64,000 bases of DNA. Origin: Paraburkholderia sp. FT54. Its GTDB lineage: Bacteria > Pseudomonadota > Gammaproteobacteria > Burkholderiales > Burkholderiaceae. A program made the position numbers and the translations under genes. Numbering within the stretch: position 1 is the first letter of the stretch; the number at the start of each line of letters is the position of its first letter. This document shows positions 57,012 through 64,000 of the stretch, piece by piece. Location: assembly GCF_031585635.1 (NCBI RefSeq), contig NZ_CP134196.1, forward strand, positions 1,302,001 to 1,366,000. Reading direction: 5' to 3'. The notes beneath the pieces are model-generated. The model made no database searches, was not told the DNA's origin, and was given only the letters and a program-made list of their open reading frames with translations.

Positions 57012-57319
57012 GGAAATGCTCCGGTACGGGTGATCGGGCCTGGCCGTCTCTGTTCTCATGGGACATCGCGCCGCCTGCTTGATAGACGAATGCGGGCATG
57101 AGCAAAGTGAAACGTTCGTCCGCGCGGCGCCATCATGTCGAGCCAGATGTGCAGCAACGCCGCGAGGCCGTTCTCGCCTGTCACCGTCACGACGTGGTTC
57201 CCACGATGCAATTGCGTGATTTTGCCGGAGATGAGATCGGCAAACGCGATTTGGACGTAGCTGGCTCCGCTTACCATCGTAGTCTACGCAACGAGCCGCC
57301 GTCTGCTGCCACGGCATCG

Positions 57320-57361
57320 GACCATGGTTGTATTGTCTTTCGAGGTGTCTAAACCTAGATT
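57320..57361 (+). promoter_or_regulatory. GACC-box promoter of aspT2-ldhA
   Basis: GGACCATGGTTGTATTG has its core at 57320-57329 and is the most diverged box. TTGTCT (57333-57338) and TAGATT (57356-57361) follow with a 17-base spacer. The predicted start is near 57368, 128 bases before the ATG. The remainder of the 57012-57495 gap shows no gene that I can support. Confidence 0.68.
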
Positions 57362-57495
57362 GAAATTTGGCCTTCAGACAGTCGAAACGATTCAATCCCA
57401 GCTAGTGTGACCGGGCGAGCGTCAAGCGGGTGAAACGCCCCCAGGTGCGGCGGTTCGATACGCCGCAGCTTCCTTGCGCCTCGAAAGGAACTGTT

Positions 57496-59088
57496 ATGGA
57501 TGCAGTCAGGACGTTGCTCGAAACCCAGCAACTCTTCACGTTGTTTCTGACGGTCGCGTTGGGTTATGTGGTCGGCGAGATCAGCATCAAGGGTGTGTCG
57601 CTCGGCGCCGGCGCAGTGCTGTTCGTCGGGCTGGCCATTGGCGGCTTCGCGCCCAAGGCTGCACCGCCCGCGCTGCTCGGCACACTCGGGCTGCTGCTCT
57701 TTCTCTACGGCATCGGCATCCAGTACGGCGACCAGTTCTTCAAGGGCCTGACGAGCATCGAGGGTCTCAAGGCCAATGCGGCCGCGGTGCTCGGGGTCGT
57801 GGTCGCCGGGCTTGTGTCCGTCGTGTTGGTGCCGCTCTTCGGCGTGAAGCTGGAAGAGGCGCTGGGCATGTTCGCGGGCTCGGGCACCAGCACCGCGAGC
57901 CTGCAAGCGGCGATGGCAGCCATGAAGAGTGACGGCCCGACGGTGGGCTACAGCGTCGCGTATCCGTTCGGCGTCGCGGGGCCGATTCTCTTCCTGTATG
58001 CCCTTAGCGCACTGCTCAAGCCGAACATCGCTCGGCCGCCGCCCCAGCTCATCGAGACCGCCGAGATCGCGCTGAGAAACCCGGCGTTCATCGGTGTGAC
58101 GCTGGCGGAGTTCGCGGCACGCATGCCGTCGGGGCTTGGGATCGCCGCTGTACGCCGCGACCACCGCAATCGGCCGCCCGCCGACGATCTCGTCCTCGCC
58201 GCCGACGATGTCCTTCTCGCGACCGCCACGGACCCCGCCGTGCTGCGCGAGGCCACCTCGATGTCCGGCGAACTGCAGCCAGGCCGTATGGCGAGCCATC
58301 GGGAGGATCTCGACTACGCGCGTGTGTTCGCGTCGAGCCGGCGCGTGGTCGGGCGCATGTTGCGGGACATCCCTTTCCCCGAGGGTGTCGTCTGCACGAT
58401 CGCACACGTGCGCCGGGGCGACGCCGATCTGATGCCGAACCCGGACCTCGTCCTCGAATTCGGCGACCGCGTCGGCGTGCTCGCTGATCGCGCGCAACTC
58501 AAGCCGATTCGTGCGTTATTCGGCGATTCCATCAAGGGCACGGCTGAACTGAACTTCATCTCGATTGGCGCCGGCGCGGCGCTAGGCCTGCTGGCGGGCG
58601 CGATTCCGTTCACGATTCCGGGCTTCGGCAGGTTGACGCTCGGGCTGGCGGCGCTCCTTCTCATAGCGCTTTTCCTCGGCCGCGTGCGGCGCTTCGGACC
58701 GTTCGTCTGGACGATGCCGCTCTCGGCCAATCTCGTACTGCGCAACTTCGGTCTGACCATTTTTCTCGCGCAGGTGGGCATTGCCTCCGGCCCAAAATTC
58801 TTTGCGACCATCGGCGTAACGGGCGTGTCGTTCCTGCTCTATGGCGTTGCCATCCTTCTCGCGCTGGTCGTCGTTACCGCGCTTGTCTGCCTATGGATTT
58901 TCAGGCTGCCGTTCGACATGACGGTGGGCATCATCAGCGGCGCGACGGGCAATCCGGCGATCCTCGCTTTTGCCAACCGTGTCGCGCCGACCGATCGGCC
59001 GGACGTCGGCTACGCAATGATTTTCCCGTCGATGACCATTGTGAAAATTCTGTTCGTGCAGGTCGCCGTGCTACTGACGGGCGGGTAG
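57496..59088 (+). CDS. AspT-family exchanger, second paralogue
   Basis: The 530-residue protein has AspT-type N-terminal helices (VALGYVVGEISIKGVSLGAGAVLFVGLAIGG), TrkA-C-like cytoplasmic domains (about 190-350) and a C-terminal helix bundle with FAGSGTSTAS and SGATGNPAILAF, the paired AspT motifs. It is closer in length to known AspT proteins than the first paralogue. The next gene is D-lactate dehydrogenase, so lactate or another organic acid is a possible substrate in place of aspartate. AAAGGAA precedes ATG 57496. Confidence 0.9.
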   Translation: MDAVRTLLETQQLFTLFLTVALGYVVGEISIKGVSLGAGAVLFVGLAIGGFAPKAAPPALLGTLGLLLFLYGIGIQYGDQFFKGLTSIEGLKANAAAVLGVVVAGLVSVVLVPLFGVKLEEALGMFAGSGTSTASLQAAMAAMKSDGPTVGYSVAYPFGVAGPILFLYALSALLKPNIARPPPQLIETAEIALRNPAFIGVTLAEFAARMPSGLGIAAVRRDHRNRPPADDLVLAADDVLLATATDPAVLREATSMSGELQPGRMASHREDLDYARVFASSRRVVGRMLRDIPFPEGVVCTIAHVRRGDADLMPNPDLVLEFGDRVGVLADRAQLKPIRALFGDSIKGTAELNFISIGAGAALGLLAGAIPFTIPGFGRLTLGLAALLLIALFLGRVRRFGPFVWTMPLSANLVLRNFGLTIFLAQVGIASGPKFFATIGVTGVSFLLYGVAILLALVVVTALVCLWIFRLPFDMTVGIISGATGNPAILAFANRVAPTDRPDVGYAMIFPSMTIVKILFVQVAVLLTGG

Positions 59089-59134
59089 TGCGTCAGCCGG
59101 ATCCCTGAACCTCGACCCGCTACGGAGGCCCACG

Positions 59135-60130
59135 ATGGACATAGCTGTCTTCAGCGCGAAGCCCTACGACCGCGAATATCTCAACGCCGCGAACGCGGCG
59201 CACCGCCATCGCCTCCAGTACTTCGACGTTCCGCTCGATGTCGAGACGGCCGGCCTCGCCGCAGGGCACGGCGCCGTGTGCATCTTCGTCAATGATCTGG
59301 CGGATTCAGCCGTACTTCAGGCGCTCAGGCAGGGCGGCACGAAGCTCGTCGCTCTGCGCTGCACCGGCTTCAACAACGTCGATCTGAAAGCGGCGGAGCG
59401 CGTCGGGATCAAGGTGGTTCGAGTGGTGGACTACTCGCCGAACTCGGTGGCCGAGCACGCCGTCGCGCTGCTGATGGCGATCAACCGCAAGATCCACCGC
59501 GCCTACAATCGCACGCGCGACTTCAATTTTTCGCTCGACAGTCTGATGGGCTTCGACCTGTGCGGCAAGACGGTCGCCGTGATCGGCACAGGGAAGATCG
59601 GGCGAGTCTTCAGCAAGATCATGGTGGGTTTCGGCTGCAACGTGATCGGCTATGACAGGTTTCCGTCGCCGGAATTCGAGGCATTGGGCGCGCGTTACGC
59701 GTTGCCGGGAGAAATCGGCGCGAGCGCGGACATCATCTCGCTGCATTGTCCGCTTACGCCCGAGACTTATCACGTCATCGACGCCGACACGCTTTCGCGC
59801 GCAAAGCCTGGCGCGCTGCTGATCAATACGAGCCGCGGCGGGCTCATCGACACCGAGGCGGTGATCGCCGCGCTGAGAAGTGGGCAACTGGGCGGTCTTG
59901 CGATCGATGTGTACGAGCAGGAGGCAGAGGTGTTCTTCCGCGACCTGTCCGGCACCATCATCGACGACGACGTGCTCCAGCGCCTGCTCACTTTCCCGAA
60001 CGTGATCGTGACGGGGCACCAGGCTTTTCTCACGCGCGAGGCGGTCACGACGATCTGCGCAACGACCCTGCAAAGCGTCACGGAGTTCGAGACGGGTAGC
60101 CCGCTTTCGAACCAGATCAGCGCGAACTGA
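59135..60130 (+). CDS. ldhA: D-lactate dehydrogenase (2-hydroxyacid dehydrogenase family)
   Basis: The 331-residue NAD-dependent enzyme reduces pyruvate to D-lactate. It has VFSAKPYDREY at the start, the Rossmann motif GTGKIGRVF, the substrate arginine in NTSRGGLIDT, the catalytic glutamate in YEQEAEVFF and the catalytic histidine in TGHQAFLT. Length and the EAEVFFRD segment fit fermentative LdhA. It follows the second AspT paralogue by 46 bases and gives a route to regenerate NAD without a respiratory acceptor. Confidence 0.93.
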   Translation: MDIAVFSAKPYDREYLNAANAAHRHRLQYFDVPLDVETAGLAAGHGAVCIFVNDLADSAVLQALRQGGTKLVALRCTGFNNVDLKAAERVGIKVVRVVDYSPNSVAEHAVALLMAINRKIHRAYNRTRDFNFSLDSLMGFDLCGKTVAVIGTGKIGRVFSKIMVGFGCNVIGYDRFPSPEFEALGARYALPGEIGASADIISLHCPLTPETYHVIDADTLSRAKPGALLINTSRGGLIDTEAVIAALRSGQLGGLAIDVYEQEAEVFFRDLSGTIIDDDVLQRLLTFPNVIVTGHQAFLTREAVTTICATTLQSVTEFETGSPLSNQISAN

Positions 60131-60257
60131 ATGCGGTCCGCGGCACACGGAACGGGCCGCGGGATCAGCCGCCCGCCGAGATCCGAAAGCTTCTCCGCCC
60201 TGTAGCTGCGCAACCGGCTTTCCAGAAGCGCGAGGCTCGATCAGGCTTTAATTGTGG

Positions 60258-60299
60258 GACCAAAGTCGTATTGCCGGCTGCATTGGGAAGAGCCATTGT
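60258..60299 (+). promoter_or_regulatory. GACC-box promoter of the Orn/Lys/Arg decarboxylase operon
   Basis: GGGACCAAAGTCGTATTG has its core at 60258-60267. TTGCCG (60271-60276) and CATTGT (60294-60299) follow with a 17-base spacer. The predicted start is near 60306, about 190 bases before the ATG. The 60131-60494 gap holds no gene. Confidence 0.78.
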
Positions 60300-60494
60300 A
60301 GTGACGAGACAGACTCGGTTCGAGAGGCCGCCGCGTCTTCGGATTCCGATCGACTGCCTTTATCGATCTCCAACACGCTTGCTCATACGCCGGCGCCGAC
60401 AGGCGAACCGCACACGAAGTAGACCCTGTTTGCTGTCGTGCAATGTCTGCTGTTCTCTGATGGCCCCTATGAACGAACGCTCAGGAGACCCGAG

Positions 60495-63269
60495 ATGGAA
60501 ACTAGCGCCAGGCATGTGCCGGAGTTCGGCCTCAACCAGTTCTTCTCGGCATCCGAGGCACGGGTCGACCGGTGGCGCAGCTTGAACCGGATCGTGCGCA
60601 CCCTGGCTACGCAGTCGCAACAGGATGCCTCCGGCTTGCGCGACGAGGCGCTGGCGGTACTGGATGAACTGCGGCCGCTCGAGGATCTGAACGGGTATCC
60701 TGGCCCCTTCCTGATGGCGCAGGTTGATGCGCGACTCGCGGCGAGCGAGTGGCATACCCTGTCCCGGCTCGTGCAGCGAATCAGCGCGGCCTTGATGTCC
60801 AACAGCTACCGTGATGACCAGGAAGCGTGGAAGGCGGAAGAGGAGGGCGAGCTACGGCTACCGGATTTTCTGCCCCCCTCGATCGGCCACGGACAAAGCC
60901 GCAAGCCCTATTTCGAAGTGCTCGTGGTGGCTGCCGGCGAGCGTTCCACCTGGCCCGATATCCGCGAGGGCTTCCACCGTCTGCGCCGTGACGACGACTG
61001 CTTCGTCTACGAAATGGTGGTGGTCGGCAGCTTCGAAGACGCCGTGCTTGCGAGCATTTTCAATTACAACCTGCAGTCGGTAGTGATCGTCGACGGCTTC
61101 AGCTTTGCCTCGCAATATACGTCGGCGGCACTGCGCGACATCGTTGTGCGCAATACACCCGCGGGAACAGGCGTGGCGACGCAAGACATGGGTTCCGCAC
61201 TCGCTCGCCTGGTGCGAGGCCTGCGCCCCGAACTCGATGTGTTTCTCTCCACCGACCGCGACATAGGCCAGCTGGCGGGCTCGGACGCCGCTGCGCCCCT
61301 GCGGCGGATCTTCTACGGCGCGGAAGAACCCATGGAGATTCATCTGGCCATCCTGGACGGCATCAAGGACCGTTACGATGCGCCGTACTTCGACAACCTC
61401 AAACACTATGCCGCCCGTCCCATCGGCACCTTCCACGCGCTGCCGGTGGCGCGCGGCAAATCGATCTTCAAATCGAACTGGATCCGCGACATGGGCGAGT
61501 TCTATGGCGCAAACCTGTTCCTTGCCGAATCGTCGGCAACGACCGGCGGGCTGGACAGCCTGCTCGAACCCACCGGCAACATCAAGGCGTCCCAGGACAA
61601 GGCCGCGCGCGCGCTGGGTGGGGACCGCTCCTTCTTCGTGACCAACGGCACCTCCACGGCAAACAAGATCGTGCATCAGGCGCTGCTGACGCCGGGCGAC
61701 ATCGTGCTGATCGACCGCGACTGCCACAAATCGCATCACTACGGCATCGTGCTGGCCGGCGCACAGCCACTCTATATCGACGCCTACCCGCTGACCCAAT
61801 ACTCCATGTACGGCAGCCTGGCGATACGGCCCATCAAACAGGCGCTTCTGGCTCTGAAGGCCGAGGGCAAGCTCGACCGGGCGAGGATGCTGGTGCTGAC
61901 CAATTGCACTTTCGACGGCCATGTCGCCAACGTGGAACAGACCATGCTCGAATGTCTGGCCATCAAGCCAGACCTGATCTTCCTCTGGGACGAGGCCTGG
62001 TTCGGCTATGCCCGTTTCTCGCCGCTGCTGCGCATGCGTACGGCGATGGGCGGCGCCGCGAAACTGCGTGAGATGATGCACGACCCCGCTTACCGCGACA
62101 GGTACGAGTCTTTCAGGCAATCCATAGCCGGCATCGGGGCGACCGACGACCGCCTGCTCGACATGCAACTCCTGCCTGACCCGGAGCAGGTATGCGTTCG
62201 CGTCTATGAAACGGACTCGATCCACAAGTCGATGTCGGCCTTGCGCCAGGCTTCGATCATCGTCGTGGCGGACCAGGCTTTTCATACCGTCGAGGCTCAG
62301 TTTAAAGAGGCCTTCTTCACCCATACCTCGACTTCTCCGAACCTGCAGATCATCGCGTCGATCGACGTCGCGCGTCGGCAGATGGAGCTAGAAGGATACG
62401 AACTGGTACAGCGCGCGATTCAACTGGCGATCGAGATCCGCAGGGAAATCAACCATCATCCGCTCATCTCGCGGTTTTTCCGCGCAGCCACGCCCGCCGA
62501 GATGATCCCCGAGGCGTTTCGGAAGTCCGGCTTTGCCGATTACGGCATGGCCGGAAAAACCATCGCCGATGCCACCCAGGCCTTGCGCGACGACGAGTTC
62601 TTTCTCGATCCCACCCGCATTACACTGCTGTGCGGCAACGCGGGTTACGACGGGACCCGCTTCAAGGGTCTGCTCGCCGAGACCTATGACATCCAGATCA
62701 ACAAGACCTCGCGCAACAGTGTTCTCGTCCAGATCAATATCAACAATACGCGCAGTGACATGGCGCACCTGATCAAGGCGCTCGCCGACATTTCCCGTGG
62801 ACTGGAGCGCGAGTTGGAGCAGGGCGGCGAAACCGCGCGCTCGAGTTTCGAGGCGCGGGTAAAGACCCTTGTCGAAGACGTGCCGGAACTGCCGAACTTC
62901 AGCCACTTCCATAAAGCGCTGCGCGAGAACAGTGAGAGCGCGACGCCCGAAGGCGATATGCGCGCGGCCTACTATCTGGCGTACAGGCCGCAGGCATGCG
63001 AGTGCCTCAGGTTGAACGACGAGCGGATCGACGATCGCCTGAAGCATGGGCCGGAACTGGTCTCGGCGAGGTTCGTGATTCCCTATCCGCCAGGATTCCC
63101 AATCATGGTCCCGGGCCAGGTCATTACGCCGGAAACCATTGCGTTCATGCGTAAGCTGGATGTGAAGGAGATTCACGGCTATAACGCCGTGCGCGGGCTG
63201 GAACTGCTAAAGCCCGAGGCGCTGGACGCCCTGCGGCGCAAGACGTCCGACGGCATCGCCGGGGGGTAG
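60495..63269 (+). CDS. Orn/Lys/Arg decarboxylase with N-terminal extension
   Basis: The 924-residue protein is a fold-type I PLP basic amino acid decarboxylase. An unassigned helical N-terminus (1-130) precedes a receiver-like wing domain (about 135-290; YFEVLVVAAGERSTWPDIREGF). The aminotransferase core follows (FFVTNGTSTANKIVHQAL, IDRDCHKSHHYG, LIFLWDEAWFGYA, PLP lysine Lys578 in TDSIHKSMSALR), then the C-terminal domain (CLRLNDERIDD, VSARFVIPYPPGFPI). Typical members have 700-760 residues, so this form is long. The amino acid cannot be told from sequence alone. AGGAGACCCGAG precedes ATG 60495. An AspT-like exchanger gene follows. Confidence 0.92.
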   Translation: METSARHVPEFGLNQFFSASEARVDRWRSLNRIVRTLATQSQQDASGLRDEALAVLDELRPLEDLNGYPGPFLMAQVDARLAASEWHTLSRLVQRISAALMSNSYRDDQEAWKAEEEGELRLPDFLPPSIGHGQSRKPYFEVLVVAAGERSTWPDIREGFHRLRRDDDCFVYEMVVVGSFEDAVLASIFNYNLQSVVIVDGFSFASQYTSAALRDIVVRNTPAGTGVATQDMGSALARLVRGLRPELDVFLSTDRDIGQLAGSDAAAPLRRIFYGAEEPMEIHLAILDGIKDRYDAPYFDNLKHYAARPIGTFHALPVARGKSIFKSNWIRDMGEFYGANLFLAESSATTGGLDSLLEPTGNIKASQDKAARALGGDRSFFVTNGTSTANKIVHQALLTPGDIVLIDRDCHKSHHYGIVLAGAQPLYIDAYPLTQYSMYGSLAIRPIKQALLALKAEGKLDRARMLVLTNCTFDGHVANVEQTMLECLAIKPDLIFLWDEAWFGYARFSPLLRMRTAMGGAAKLREMMHDPAYRDRYESFRQSIAGIGATDDRLLDMQLLPDPEQVCVRVYETDSIHKSMSALRQASIIVVADQAFHTVEAQFKEAFFTHTSTSPNLQIIASIDVARRQMELEGYELVQRAIQLAIEIRREINHHPLISRFFRAATPAEMIPEAFRKSGFADYGMAGKTIADATQALRDDEFFLDPTRITLLCGNAGYDGTRFKGLLAETYDIQINKTSRNSVLVQININNTRSDMAHLIKALADISRGLERELEQGGETARSSFEARVKTLVEDVPELPNFSHFHKALRENSESATPEGDMRAAYYLAYRPQACECLRLNDERIDDRLKHGPELVSARFVIPYPPGFPIMVPGQVITPETIAFMRKLDVKEIHGYNAVRGLELLKPEALDALRRKTSDGIAGG

Positions 63270-63308
63270 CAGGATGAGCCCCGCTCGCATGCCGACGCGG
63301 TGGATACC

Positions 63309-64000
63309 ATGCTGATGAACTGGATGGTCAAGGCACTGCAGGGTTCGCCAGAACTGGCCATGTTCCTTGCAGTCGGCATCGGCTATTGGGTCGGCGGTAT
63401 CCAGCTAGGCAAGTTCTCGCTGGGTACGGTCACTGCGGCGCTGATCGCGGCGCTGGCGATCGGGCAACTCCACGTCGAGGTCAGCCGCGAACTGCGTTGG
63501 GGTCTGTTCCTCCTGTTCCTGTTCGCCAATGGCTATTCCGCGGGGCCGCAGTTTTTTCAGGCGATCAAGGAGAATGGCGTCAAGCCGATGCTGCTCTCAG
63601 TCGTGGTGACGGTCGTGGGGCTCGGCACGGCATGGGCGGCGGCCAGGCTATTCAGGCTCGACGCAGGCACGGCCGCCGGGATTTTTTGCGGCGGACTGAC
63701 TCAGTCGGCCGCGATCGGCACCGCCACCGACGCGGTCATGAACCTTCCCTTGCCGCTGGCGGAGCGCAAGCTGATGGCGGATCACATCGCCGTCGCCGAT
63801 GCCTTGACCTACCTGTTCGGCGCGATCGGCATGATCCTGTTCGTCAGCTCGTGGGGTCCGCGGCTTCTTCGCATCGACCTGCGCGAGGAGGCCGCCGCGC
63901 TGGAGCGCAAATTCGGAATCCAGCGAGAGACGGCTGGCGTATTCACGGCGCACCAGAAATTCGCCGTGCGTTCATATCGTCTTTCCGGTGGCGAATTTGC
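63309..64000 (+). CDS. AspT-family exchanger, third paralogue (partial, runs off window)
   Basis: The visible 230 residues show the AspT N-terminal helix bundle (FLAVGIGYWVGGIQLGKFSLGTVTAALIAALAIGQLHVEV; FLFANGYSAGPQFFQAIKENG; FCGGLTQSAAIGTATDAV) and the start of the TrkA-C region (FAVRSYRLSGGEF). It is most like the first paralogue. It lies 39 bases after the decarboxylase stop, which suggests exchange of a basic amino acid for its decarboxylation product, a role not usual for AspT. The start has only a weak ribosome site, and ATG 63315 is also possible. Confidence 0.88.
   Translation, partial: MLMNWMVKALQGSPELAMFLAVGIGYWVGGIQLGKFSLGTVTAALIAALAIGQLHVEVSRELRWGLFLLFLFANGYSAGPQFFQAIKENGVKPMLLSVVVTVVGLGTAWAAARLFRLDAGTAAGIFCGGLTQSAAIGTATDAVMNLPLPLAERKLMADHIAVADALTYLFGAIGMILFVSSWGPRLLRIDLREEAAALERKFGIQRETAGVFTAHQKFAVRSYRLSGGEF

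Noticed and set aside
57056..57277. 73-codon minus-strand frame upstream of the BamE-like gene
   Set aside because: No ribosome site, no family resemblance and biased composition; the region is better read as non-coding.

Overview
The window is high-GC and densely coded, with the gene content of a plant- or soil-associated betaproteobacterium of the Burkholderia/Paraburkholderia group. Supporting this are a complete ACC deaminase gene with its divergent Lrp-type regulator, a Burkholderia-type 16-strand porin, a PrpR/PrpB pair with a sigma-54 promoter, a PHA-synthase-like DUF3141 protein, and Shine-Dalgarno sites of the GGAG type before most genes. The species assignment is inference.

Region 1 (1-12 kb) is mixed chromosomal metabolism: partial prpB and divergent prpR, ahpC-ahpF with an OxyR-like site, an AlkB-type alkane hydroxylase, a DoxX/pirin unit with a divergent LysR regulator, acdS with divergent acdR, and a Tat-exported MsrB. 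Region 2 (14-23 kb) looks like a catabolic operon controlled by a divergent AraC-type regulator. It encodes a beta-keto acid cleavage enzyme (BKACE), an MFS transporter, a quinone oxidoreductase-like protein, a TauD/TfdA dioxygenase, an acyl-CoA ligase and a porin. Its substrate cannot be read from the sequence.

Region 3 (12.5-13.9 kb and 23-64 kb) is the most interesting part. It encodes a FixL/FixJ-like two-component pair, a stand-alone receiver protein, an RND efflux system joined to PqiABC, several periplasmic or envelope proteins (DUF3300, DUF2950, glycine-zipper, lipoproteins) and a SulP transporter. It also holds three AspT-family exchangers, each next to a dehydrogenase or PLP decarboxylase (aspartate 4-decarboxylase, D-lactate dehydrogenase, Orn/Lys/Arg decarboxylase). 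A DUF3141/phosphotransacetylase/acetate kinase/FabI operon completes it.

These units are tied together by a repeated intergenic palindrome, consensus GGACCAAGGTCGTAT. I find it 11 times between 12.5 and 60.3 kb, and nowhere that I noticed in the first 12 kb. At nearly every copy a weak -35-like hexamer starts 13 bases after the start of GACC, and a weak -10-like hexamer follows after a 17-base spacer. That places the palindrome at about -43, the position of a class II activator. My reading is a dedicated stress regulon for energy-poor, oxygen-limited or acid conditions: substrate-level ATP from acetyl phosphate, proton consumption by decarboxylation coupled to antiport, NADH re-oxidation by lactate dehydrogenase, polyphosphate turnover and envelope protection. 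The FixJ-like regulator encoded inside the island is the first candidate to bind the site. Regulator identity and inducing signal are inference.
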